Assembly (NCBI GenBank): GCA_039621445.1 | Contig: CP154957.1 | Coordinates: 12,296,182 to 12,360,181 of the forward strand | DNA length: 64,000 nt | Reading direction: 5' to 3' | Source of the DNA: Euglena gracilis | Taxonomy: Eukaryota; Euglenida; Euglenophyceae; Euglenales | Shown here: one piece after another, positions 32,120-42,951 of the stretch | Layout of the letters: each line of letters begins with the position of its first letter | Numbering within the stretch: position 1 is the first letter of the stretch | Position numbers and translations under genes: made by a program | Notes under the pieces: generated by a model | What the model was told of the DNA's origin: nothing | Seen by the model: the letters and a program-made list of their open reading frames with translations, nothing else | Database searches by the model: none

Positions 32120-32190
32120 CATCTTAAACGCAGACTCTGGCCTGAGTCTGCGTTTCGAAACGCAGACTTGGGTCAGAGTCTGCGTTTAAG
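32120..32190. repeat. CGCAGACTC palindromes
   Basis: Inverted copies of AAACGCAGACTC(T/A)GG. The same family, in the version AAACACAGACTT(A/T)GG, forms a cluster at 34648-34770. Confidence 0.75.
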
Positions 32191-32258
32191 GCAGTTCTTG
32201 ATATAATATGAGTAATTCCTAAGTTCCGGAGAGGGGCCCGGAGAGGGGGGTGGGGTCC

Positions 32259-32387
32259 AGGGGGGACCCAGAAAATTTTCATTGAAAATGGCCTTTTCCG
32301 GGGGGCCCCCAACGCCTTTGGCGCCGGGGTTGGAGGGGGGTGCCTGCTACGGGCAGGCACCCCCAACCCCCCCCCCGGGGGGGTCGG
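32259..32387 (+). repeat. Dispersed repeat R1 (copy 2)
   Basis: Direct copy of 9822-9955: CAGAAAATTTTCATTGAAAA, GGCGCC palindrome, GGGTGCCTGC/GCAGGCACCC stem, then C and G tracts. Confidence 0.8.
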
Positions 32388-32855
32388 ATGGGTACAATAT
32401 TAAACCCTTCCCCTGATGTTGGCCAGCCGTGGTAGAGAGCTTAAAAGAGACACAATGGAACAACAAGGGTGAGGGCAAGGACAAGGGTGGCCAACCTCAA
32501 AAAGGGGGGGCTCGGTCATGGGGTGGGGGTAGGCTGAGGGCGACCAACCTTGCAAGGGGAGGGAGTCCATTTGTGGGGTGGGGGTCCACCATGGTCGCCC
32601 CCCACGACCGAGGCTCAGTCGCCCTCGGTCCCCCCCACGACCGAGGACGACCAAGGGTGACCAAGGCGACCGTGGGCCGACCATGGTTGACCCCCCCAGG
32701 CCAAAGCAACCCCCCCATGGGACCCAAAAACGGCCACTCTGGGGATACTTTGAGGGGGTTGGGTCAAATTTTGCCTTTGGTGCCGAAAAAAGTGGCCATT
32801 TTGAAGGGAAACCCAGCTGGGGGGGGGTGAGGGTGAGAACCAAGCTTGTGATTAC

Positions 32856-33015
32856 CCCCCCCCTTATTGTCCCCCCCCCCCTTATTGTCCCTGGGCCCCG
32901 GCCGACGGGGGATTTTTTGGCCCGGCCAATGAAAATTCCTTTGGTACCCCCTTATTGTCCCCCCCCCCTTATTGTCCGGTCGGGCCTCCCGGGGAGAGGT
33001 CGGTGGGACAAGGGG
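32856..33015. mobile_element. ~160-bp mini-element with CTTATTGTCC doublets
   Basis: Two CTTATTGTCC motifs in C tracts at the left (32863-32890), two more at 32951-32976, and an inverted-like GGGACAAGGGGG at 33005-33015. The motif is shared with the 28235-29906 transposon, so this may be its non-autonomous derivative. Confidence 0.55.
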
Positions 33016-33289
33016 GGGGGGGTGGTAGTCGGGTGCCAACCTCACGGGCGAGGGTGCTCAGGGCAGGCACCCTGCTGAATTAGGATCCGCTGTACAGATC
33101 TGGGACCGCCAAAAATTTCGGAATAAGAATATGTGCCCGCCGGGCAGATTTTGGCCGCCGTCTGTGGTCTTCCGAACTAGAATCCTTTCGAAATAGTGGT
33201 AACATTACAGTTAAACATGGGGAACACAGGTGAAAGATGACACAAGAGTCACATTGTCTCCTTTCTTTTGCAGACCCCATGTTGCCTGA

Positions 33290-34650
33290 ATGCTCTGGGC
33301 ACTGCACCCATGGCCGAAGGGCTCCAAAAAATTGGAAGAGGAACCACCAAATGTTGCTTTCGTGGTGATCTGTTTGGGGAACCACCCTCTGGGGGCCACT
33401 TGGGACAGAAAAAAATATGTCAAACTCTATTTGGGCAGTCCTGCAACCAAATTTGTGGTTATCACCTTGGTGGATGACTGGTTCAGGGATCCTCACGTGT
33501 CCTGAAAAGGAAATTCACGGAAATTCACGGAGGATCACGGAAATGGATTTTCGCGGAAATCACGGAAATTCACGGAAATTAACGGATGAGGCGGAGGGTT
33601 CGGAAGACTTTTGGATCTTTTTTGAATGTGCTTTGTTTGTGCAGATGCATTTTGATGGGATGTTTTGCACATTCTCTGCCTTTCCAAACAGACAATCATG
33701 ATTCTGTGGCCGCTTTCCTCCATTCTGGTCTCCCGGTCACAAAATTGGACCACAAAAGCATCAGAGGTGTTCTCCAGAAAGACACAAATTGAGGGCGTGT
33801 GGATGTTTGCTTACTTAGAAAATGACCTTCCACCTTTCCGCCCAGGCTGCATCCAGAAGGGTCAATCGCTATATCGGTCCGCTGACAGGGCAACCCATTT
33901 AGGGGCAATCAAGCAAAAAATTCAAGGACAAAAGGTTTTTTTTCCCCTCCTGTACGTTTTTTTATTTCATACACAGGTGTGGATAGGAACTGATGAATGG
34001 ATTGACAGTTCTGGGCATGCAATCATAAACATTTTGTTGGGTATGGGAAGATGTTCAGTTGGGTTGCAAAGGGCTTAACTTGGGGGTTGAGCACTCGGAA
34101 TTTGCTTCAGCTGTTGTCGAGGCCCTGGACGATCTCCAGGACTATAATTTGGAGAAACAATCTGCGCCACAACTGTCCAAATATGGCTCCGGTGCAGAAT
34201 GGAATGTGGCTTTTGACCTTTTCCAGAAACAGGAAATTCACAGAAAATCACGGAAAATCACGGAAAATCACGGATACATTTTGGCCTCGGCCAGCATGGA
34301 CGGGTGAGGATCCCTGCTGGTTTATGGCATTTGCCAAGTGGGTTTTGGACCCTGTTGCATTGGTCTCCAAAGAAGAATGTGGTCCCATTTTGGACCAGCG
34401 CACCGATTTTGCCACATGGCCAAAGATTCCTTCCGCCAATAGTGCCCAACAACCTTGAAGACCAATGTGAATGCTTTAGCCTTGGCATATTGCCGAACCA
34501 GTTCACCTGTTGGCATTGTTTTAGGCTGCGACAAACAGTTTCCAAAGTCCTGTTTGTTGTTCAATGTCTCTTTGGTTTATTTCTGCATCATTGGGATGTT
34601 TCGGGGTCCATATATTGTGAACACAGTTTTCAAGGTTGGAGTCCGTGTTT
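33290..34650 (+). pseudogene. Decayed hAT-type (DUF659) transposase fragments
   Basis: 33690-33790 encodes HDSVAAFLHSGLPVTKLDHK, like the start of the DUF659 domain in hAT transposases. 33975-34050 encodes TDEWIDSSGHAIINILLG, matching the D-x-W...IN core of that domain. 34085-34180 encodes EFASAVVEALDDLQDYNLE. Fragments are in different frames and are separated by arrays of CACGGAAATT (33509-33592) and AATCACGGAAA (34229-34285). No full catalytic triad or C-terminal dimerisation domain was found. Assignment rests on short motifs. Confidence 0.4.
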
Positions 34651-36600
34651 AGAAACACAGACTTAGGTCAGAGTCTGTGTTTCTAAACACAGACTTCGGC
34701 ACGCCAAAGTCTGTGTTTAGAAACACAGACTTTGACCAAAGCCATGTTGCTATAAACACAGCCTTAATCAAGAAGTTCCTATTTTTTGCCCTCTTTTCAC
34801 AGTTTTGGTTTTGTCCTGACTGTTGCACTTCTGTGCACTGCATTTGGGATTATCATGGAAAATAATATTACAAGATGCTGGATATTCCAAGTTCTTGGAT
34901 CAAACAAATTGTTTGGAGAAGTTCACGTCCAAGGAGAACAGTGATGGTAGCTAGAGGAGAAGAAGGTCCTCATAAAGTTCATTGTCAGTGGCTAGACCCG
35001 TCGACCTGGTGCAAAGCAGTTTTGAAGTTTTCAAGTTTGTTGTGGCCACTGCCTTCATCTTCAAGTTTTCAAGTTCTGAGGACAACTTGCAGAGGAGGTA
35101 GAGCGTTTTTTTTTGTATTTCATTTTGACACTGCGGTACGTGGCGACAGTCTGTGTTTGATTGCGACCTCCAGGTTGGAGATTTAAGGTTGACATCTCAT
35201 TTTGCCAGAGCTGGCGTTTTTTTGTTTTTTTTAAAAAAAAACAAAAACGTGTTTTTTTTTGAAAAAAAACGGCAAAAAAACGGGTTTTTTTAAAAAACCG
35301 GCCGAATCAAGCGCCAAGTCGCCGGCAACGGAAAAACTCAAAAAAAAACACCACACACATGCAACCCCCCCTTTCCTCGGTTTTGTATTGACCTTTGAAG
35401 CATGGGCAAAAGAGGTTGGTTGAGAAAATAGCTATAAAAGTGACAGAAAAAAATGCAACAATTCCAAGATCATGTTGGGAACTGCCCACCATACCCCCGC
35501 TGGCGTTTTTTTTTTTGTTTTTTTAAAAAAAAAACACAAAAAAAAACCAAAAAACCCGTTTTTTTTGTTTTTTTTGACTGCCGGCTTTGCATTTTGCAGT
35601 TTTCAAATTTGGACCCCCAAATCTGCAGATCACATTTTGGAAGTTCACTGCAATTTGCAATTTCGTTTCCCAACCTGTTGTGTTCAAATTTGAAAATCCA
35701 GTCAGTGCATTCATTCTGCAAATCTGCTTTTGAGATTTCCAGTTTGTATTCCAACTGTTTTTGCCAATTTGGGTCTAAGATATCCAACGTGGTTCACAAA
35801 TGTGGCAACTCTAGCTGTCTTCATTTCTCTCTTCATCCCTCCATCAAGTCGAAATGACGAAGTTTCAAATTTAGAGTCAAACGCGATTATTTGCAGAATT
35901 GGCAGTTTTTGGATTTGCAGAACTGGTTTTTTGGGGTGTCAATTTTTAGTCCCCCTGGTCAACCCCAAGTCCGGCCGGGGGGGGGGGGGTACCCAGCAGG
36001 CTTTTTTTCCAGCCAGCCCAAATTTTCCAGCTTGTTAAAAAACATCGTCAATTTTTAAAATGATGGCAAAAGTGCACCATGTAAGACGCCAAATCTAGAT
36101 CCAGACACATCAGTTTTTTTTTTCTTCAACCACCAGTCACTGTTTTTGGCAGTGCTGCAAAAACTCTTGCAAAGGGGGTAAGTTCTTCAAGTCAAGAAAT
36201 TCCTGAACGGCTTGAAGAATTATTCATTTTCTGGGAAAAAATTCATTACCAAGCCGGAAGCGGATTTAAACCCTCAATTTCCGGGACAAAAATGGATTTA
36301 ATGCCTGTCGCTTGAAATGCCGAAATATTAAGTGTCTGTCGCTTTTAAACGTACACTGTACATGCCGTAGTAGCGATTTTTTGTCCTTGTGAACCACATG
36401 AAGCAAATGTTGTAGTCCAATGCAAAATGGTCTTCAACATACAGCCTTATTTGAGTTTCGTGCACCAGCAGGTGCTATGCCCATCTTGGGTTCAGATTCC
36501 ATGGTTCTCTGTGACATGGACGGGGCTTAAGCTCCCAGGGGTCCGAAAATTTCACCCTGAAATCGTCCCGAAAAATGCGGCCCTAGGGGGGGGGTTAGCC
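34651..36600. other. Palindrome cluster and A/T-tract DNA without recognised gene
   Basis: 34648-34770 is a cluster of AAACACAGACTT palindromes. 35207-35310 and 35498-35580 are two copies of a GCTGGCG-T-tract-A-tract palindromic unit ending in GCCGG. The rest shows no homology. Confidence 0.5.
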
Positions 36601-36811
36601 ATTGCCAACAAATGAGGCGGTTCAAAAAGCAATCTACAGCACACAGAAATGGAAATGAACAAAAAAGCAAGCCACCAGGCTCGAATATAGGGCAGAAATC
36701 ACGAGAGGGGGTTGGCTTAACACAAAATGGAACCATATTTTGGTGGACACCGCAGATCTTGGCAGTGAAAGTGACCGCATGCATTACCCCAGGGAGGGGC
36801 AAAATATGCAC

Positions 36812-38288
36812 CGTGCAGTTTTTGCAGTTTTTTGCAGTTTTCACATTTTGGGTTTTTTGCAGTTTTTTGCAGTTTTTTGCAGTTTTTTGCCAGATTTTTT
36901 CTGAAAAAAACTGCAGCCGTGCAGTTTTTTGCAGGTTTTTTTGATTCCGTTTTGAGAAACCTGAGTTGTGTGTCTCATTTTTTGGTGCTCTGCGCACTTT
37001 TTTTGTCTTTTTTTTTTCTTTTTTTTTTTTTGTTTTTTTTTTTTTTTTTTCTTTTTGTTGTTTTTGGGTTTTTTGACCAGTTTTTTTTGCAGGTTTTTCT
37101 TTTGTGTTGGGAGTTTTTTTTCTTGCAAGTTTTTTGCAGCTTTTTTTTAGAAAAAAACTGCACGCGGTGGCAGTTTTTTGCAGGTTTTTTTTTGTTTTCA
37201 GTTTTGAGGGAAGGAGGAGGAAAACCTTTTTTTTTTGGTGGCTCTGCGCCTTTTCTGGATTATATTGTTTGAAGGGTGTTTCTCAAGTAATCCCACCAGT
37301 TGTCTTGCTCCCAACTGTTTTGCCAACTGCCTTGCCTCTTGACACAACAGAAATTGTTGTAGCCACCATTCCAAAAAACAGATTGTTTCGGTGACAACGC
37401 CACAATTTCTCCCCAACCAAAATCGCTCCATCTCCAACTTGTGCATGTGGTGACAGATGTCACAATGCTTATTTTGGCAATCGTCATTTGCACTCCTGAG
37501 CAGATTCAACTGATTATTTTGCGATTCGGGGACCAAATCCAAAACTGTTTTTGTGTGTGCAAATTTTGGTTGAAGTTGGAGTTTGCGAGATTCGTGGAGA
37601 CGCAAAGTAGCACGAGCTCCTGTAGAAGATTGGGCCTTGTCCCAAGCATTTTGGCCAAATATCACACAAGCCAAATGCTTCAAAGAAGTCATTCTTATTT
37701 GCAAGAAATTCCCAGACCATTTGGCAATCCCCTAAAGACAGTATTCAAAGTTTGTGATGGTTGTTGTAGATTTTTTTTAGTTTTGTAGGTTTTTTGCATC
37801 GTGACATGGGTGAAGTTCACCAGGTGATGGACCGAAAGTTCCAAAACTGAACATCCCATGCAAGAATTAAAAGCATATATAGAAACTTTCTACATATGGG
37901 TATGTGCATTTTTTCCATATTTGGCTGTTTGGCACCTCCATGGGCATGGCCGTCACAAGCTTTGGTGCAGGAAAACCAGTGTGAACCAGCATCCAAACCA
38001 AAAACATGACTTGTGTTTCAGTGCATGAAAACCCATGTACAGTGTACCTTGATTGATTGCTTTCATTTTTATTGTCATCAGCTCCAAAGCTGTGCAAAAG
38101 TTAGATGAAATTGGGGCGTTCTCTTGTGATTACAATTTACGTTGTTTTGCATATGCACACTATTTCAGCTTGTTTATTGTTATTTTTTGTTGATGTGCAG
38201 TTTTTTGCAGTTTTTTGCAGTTTTTTTGCAGTTTTTTGCAGTTTTTTGCAGTGCAGTTTTTGACCTGCCCGTGTGCAGTTTTTGCCCC
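36812..38288. mobile_element. ~1.5-kb insertion bounded by GCAGTTTTTT arrays
   Basis: Arrays of GCAGTTTTTT lie at 36812-36900 and 38197-38284, both in the same orientation, starting and ending with GTGCAGTTTTTGC. The PHD-finger sequence stops at 36806 and resumes at about 38300, so the segment between was inserted into the older element. Its interior has very long T tracts (37000-37210) and no convincing gene; a minus-strand frame at 37198-37704 is unassigned. Confidence 0.6.
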
Positions 38289-38289
38289 C

Positions 38290-41000
38290 CCCTGATTACC
38301 CTCCACTTTTTTCATCTCCACACAGTTTATATATTTTTTTTGGAATGCAGACGCCACAAAACCACATTTTTCTTGTTTGATGGGGAGTCGGGAGACAGAG
38401 CGTGGAATTGGGGCAGCGGGTTGGAGGGCAGAGCTGCACCATTGCTCGGCGGTGGGGAATACAGAAGGGACAACAAAGAGGTCCTGATTAAGCACAGCAT
38501 GTTCATCACTAGGAGGGGGGGGGAAGGTTGCCCAAGCTGACCACTGTGCAACGTTCCGCGCCGTCCCGGGATTCCTTGGTCTTCAGGGGGAAAAACGTGG
38601 CAGTCCGCTCGGAGAGTTGCGTCGGGTCCTCGTAGTCATCATTGCCGGTATGTTGATAACTACTACGGAAAATATGAAGAGAATTCTTTACACACGGTTT
38701 GAATGCATGGTTTGAACCAAATAGAAGCCACAAGCAAAAAGGAGAGCACATGTTGTGCGCTGCCGTTTGCCCCTGTTGAAAAAAAAACACAACAATTTCA
38801 CCCCATGTTTGGTGTCACCACCAGCATGTTGGGCAATCTCAACCTTTGGTTCGGACTTTGTCCCCCGGGAAAGAATGGCCGCGGCTTTGGCAGGGGTATT
38901 GCGTGACATTCGGTGATAGATTTGGATGGTGTTGTAATGCACGATGAAGTCCTTCGCAACGTCACCCAAAGACAAGTCTGGCGCATTTGCCAGACGGGTC
39001 ATGGATGCTCTCAGAGCCACGTCTTTGAATGTCAGCCCGCAGGCAACACATTTGGAAACCCGTGCAGCGGGTGACAATGTGTGGAGGGTGAATTTTGCAG
39101 AGCGAAATATCCAGTTTCCACCTTCTCCGGGATTGCTTCCACAGGGCCAGCTGTTCCCCATCCTCTGTCACCCACCACAGAGTTCAGTGGTGAAGCCCAC
39201 CACCATGGATGTTGGCTCTTTGAGCCTCATACGGATTGGACCAATTCACCCCCTTCAGCAACTGGACCAACTTTGCAGGCTGCAAAACGTCAGTTGAGGC
39301 CGAACCACTAAGGAAACAGCCGTCTTTGCCTTTTCGCGCTCTAGAGCGCAAAAACACTTCGTTGAAGCGGGGGAGGAGGAGGCACAACGACTCCATCGTT
39401 GGTGGTGCGGAATGCCCGAGCGACGGCATTCGTGTATGTCTGAAAGGATGTTGCAACGAACGTGGTTCCTGACTGCTGCTTGCGTTGAGCCACACACTGT
39501 TCGATGACGCTCGCTTCATCGAACAAAAGGCCAGGTTCCAGTTTCTACACTGTCCAGGCAACGAAGAAATCATCCAGCTCTGGATAAGAGGCTTGCATGC
39601 GTTCGCAAAGTTTGGAGGGGGTTTTGGGGACGCGGGGGGGACGCGGGGGGGGGGGATGCGGGGGGGGGGCGTCGCGGGGAGACGTGGGGCCATGATACGC
39701 CATTTCTTTCTGTCAAAAATTTGCCCCCCCCCCCCGAGAAAAATCTATGCTCAATTTTTTTTTTGCTATTCTGCTTTTGAAGGTCGATGAAAAAGTTTTT
39801 GACCCCAAGATGGCATTGGCTCAACCTCAACCCCCCCCCCAATCCCCAAAAACCACAAAAAATGTCAGAGACGAATTTTTACGTTTTTACGTGGAGTGGA
39901 ACTCAGGGTCATGCAAAAAAGAATGCTGAACGCTCGTTTTAAACTTTTCGATGCTTGAAAATTTTATCTCCGTTCGCTGATTGGCCAGGAAGGCCTCAGC
40001 CAGCATGGGAAAGGTGCAAACCATTTTGAAAGGGAAGAAATCAAACAGGGTCAATTTGGAAGGAGGTGATTATGGGTGAGGAGTATATGTCAAGAATTAT
40101 TTGGGCCAAGAGTTAGGGGGAGCCCAGGGGCGGGGACCGCGGCGCCGAAGGGCCCCTGTGCCCCCTAAAACCTTGGCCCACACTGTTCTTGGTCTAAAAG
40201 TGCTGCCCGCTCATCAAATAGGCCACCAGGCTCGGGCACGCATCCCGTTGTTGTTTGCTCCACCTTGAAGGTTTTGATTCAAAGTCTCCCCCCAAGAAAA
40301 AATTGTTTCTACACCACTAGATGGATCATTTAAAAAACCGTGTTCCAGTTCACGTGGTTCGCACAAAAAAAATTCAATTTTGGTGAACACGGGTTGGTAT
40401 TTGGGTAAACACGTTTTTTGACTGAACATGTTTTTTCAGAACACGGGTGGACTGCGAAAACCCGTGTTCAGAACACTGGTTGATGGTCCAAAAGCCGTGC
40501 TCAGTCCACATTTTCCGTCGCTGCACATCGTGGACTGAACACAGTTTCAAGATGTTCCTCCGTGACTTCACACTTGGTTTTGCGATGTTCTTTCTCTCCT
40601 TCTCCATAGCCCTCTTCTTCGTTTCATCAAATCGAGCATGCCAGGACATTGCAGAAAAGGCTCTACAAAGAAAGGACACAAAGCCACTTGGTGGGGACGC
40701 GGGGGGGGGGGACGCGGGGGGGACGCGGGGACTCAACCCCCGGAGAATAGTTGGCCACACCAGCAACCTCTGTATCCTTAGCCTGACTTCTTCCCCTTGT
40801 CGCCCCCCACCAAATAGCAAACAGCAAATCGCCATAAAGGGGGTCAACCTTCGGTTCCTTGGCATGTTGCCGGTACACTGGAAAAGCAGCAAAGAACAGT
40901 TCCGTTTTAGGGGGTGGTGGTAACAGACTTTCCACAAGGTTCACCGCGCGTTTTGCCATTGCAAGGCTATGGGGAGAAATGAAAAATTTGCAAAAATGTG
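38290..41000 (-). pseudogene. Coding remnants of the PHD-finger element
   Basis: Several minus-strand blocks look like one eroded protein or two: 40960-40720 (MAKRAVNLVESLL), 40660-40500 (FLCRAFSAMSWHARFDETKK), 39530-39340 (FDEASVIEQCVAQRKQQSGT, then TSFQTYTNAVARAFRTTNDG), 39080-38800 (SKCVACGLTFKDVALRASMT, then HYNTIQIYHRMSRNTPAKAA) and 38480-38300 (RLPIKQEKCGF). They are broken by stops and frame changes and by GAACACGG palindromes (40330-40560). I recognise no standard transposase motif. Confidence 0.4.
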
Positions 41001-41290
41001 CACACGGAGTGCAGGTGCCAGAACTTTCAGGGCAGGCATCCGTGGCCAGCCACGAATTCCAGGGCATCCGTGGCCAACGACGAACTCCAGGGGGGGGGGT
41101 GCCGTTTTTTTATCAATTTTTTATGTTTTTGGTATTTTTCTCCAATTACGTGAGTCATCACCACAAATTTCAGGGCAGGCATTTGGCGGGCTCTTAACAT
41201 TCTTTTAAACAAATTGTGGTTGACCTGGATTTCATCCTGAAACCAGGTTCAGGGGGCCCTGTTCGGGGGCCCCCCGGTTTCTAGGTTGTG

Positions 41291-42951
41291 TGCGGAAGAA
41301 GCTCGGAATAAATGTACCGCGACCACCCCCCTATTTGTCCCCCCGCCCAATTGGCCAGAACCCAGTTGGCCATTGGGGGGGGGGGGTAAAATGCCTCAGA
41401 AACAGGGGTTTTGGCGGTTTGCGACTACAAAACCCTAGATCCAAATTGGCCTATGAGGGCGACCCCTCGAATTGCCCCCCAATTGGGGGGGGGTGGTAGA
41501 AGGCAAAGCACCAAAATCGTTGTGGAAAATCCTGACCAGTTTCTGGGGGCACCCCAAAAACCAGGGCCGGGGGGTCCAGCCTTGCCCCCGAGGTCTTCCG
41601 AGTTAAAACGAAGCCTGGGATGTATCTTGAAGGCAATGCCATGCCTTTGTGGTCTTCTGCCCATAATTTTCTCATTGCATTTGTTTGTGCCTCTATGATT
41701 AAAACTCAAAGGGAATGCAAAGGAAGCAAGTGCACACATGTTTGCACAATGCTTTTTCGCACAAGGACAAAATGAGGGCCACTGTTCCCAGCTTTGGGGA
41801 AACAATTTCAAAGAGGCTTTGAATGTTTGCTGAGCTCTTATCTCTTCAGAGTCAGATTCCCACCGGGTAAAAGGGGGGCATGACCCCTTAGTTTCGGCTT
41901 TGCCATTTTGCCGAAGGGATATTTTTGGTTGAAAAATCGATTTTTCAAAAAAAAAATCCGAGAAAACGTATGTTATTTCCGAACGTGTTTGCTTTGCCGC
42001 TGCAGAATCTCCATTGCCCCCCTCCGGACGCCATTTTGGCCCTCGACGCCCGGCCTGTGTTCTCGCCCGTTTTTTTTTTTGTGGCCCAAAACAGCCATTT
42101 GGGGCAGGGGGGGGGCTGGTCGTTTTTTTTTTGGTCAAAAATGGATTTTTTTCAAAACTGCCCAAAAAAGAAGCAAAATCAAAGGAAATGTCTGATGACC
42201 AAAAATGAAGCCCTTGGAATGAATGTCCTATCCCACTATTCTTTACGTTTCCCCCAACTCTTCGTGTAGCTTGAGTTTTTCGGCCCATTTTGGGACTGTC
42301 TTTGGGGTCAAAACCGACGTCCCTGGAGCGAAATGAAAGGAAATGTCCGGCGACCTGAAAGAAAGTCCTTGGAACGCCCAATGCAGTATCTTGATGATAA
42401 TGATAACAGTATCATTACAACTCCAATACCCCATTGCCAGCCCGAGTTGTGGCACTTTAAGGCGTTTCGTTACTAACATTTGGCTTGTTTTGAGTTAGCG
42501 TTTTTTGGGGGGCCATTCAGGGAGTCTAATTCTTCAAAATGTCCAGTGAAATGGTGAAATGGTGGCTATCCAAAGCAAACCAAAGAGGATCCGAAATCAT
42601 GCCCTATTTCTACTAGATTTTCATTTCAGGGGTGAACAATATAAATTTTTTTTGAATGTGCTGAATTGGGTGGTTTTGGCCGACCGTCACCTTTGGGGTG
42701 CTTGCAAAAAAAAATCGTGGGCATCATCTGCCAAGGGGGTGGTTTGCCGTGCCAAGGGGTTGCGAAGGGGGGGGGGGTTGGAGGTGCCGTTTCCTGAATT
42801 TAGTGACTCCAATTCATTGAATTTTGGCCGTCAGGCTGGCACTTTTCCATCCCCCCCTAGAACGACCCCCCCTTGATTGATTTTTTGCCGCAACGCACCC
42901 ATTTCTTTTCCAACACAGGCTCCTTCCCCCTTGCTGTTTGAAACGAGTAGA
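41291..42951. other. Intergenic region upstream of USP39
   Basis: 41310-41510 contains CCCCCGCCCAATTGGCC and CAATTGGGGGGG motifs that look like ends of a small inverted-repeat element. 42180-42390 has two direct copies of GGAAATGTC(T/C)G(A/G)(T/C)GACC...TCCTTGGAA. The 318-codon minus-strand frame here is not supported by any domain. A CACAG at 42914-42918, 34 bp before the USP39 ATG, is a possible spliced-leader acceptor. Confidence 0.45.

Larger units (their letters stand above)
36600..41290 (-). mobile_element. PHD-finger TIR element, long decayed copy with nested insertions
   Basis: Minus-strand segments match the short copy at 18059-19197: the MAKRAVNLVESLLPPPP start at about 40960, the PKVDPLYGDLL block, SVFPTAEQ and RLPIKQEKCGF near 38400, and the remainder of the PHD region at 36700-36800. 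The right end (41165-41262) has GGGCAGGCATTTGGCGGGCTC and the first arm of the palindrome seen at 19201. The left boundary is not resolved. The interior is longer than in the short copy and contains additional coding-like DNA, so this may be closer to the autonomous element. Confidence 0.55.

Noticed and set aside
41425-42381. 318-codon minus-strand frame upstream of USP39
   Set aside because: No domain, biased composition, and it includes a duplicated non-coding segment; treated as fortuitous.
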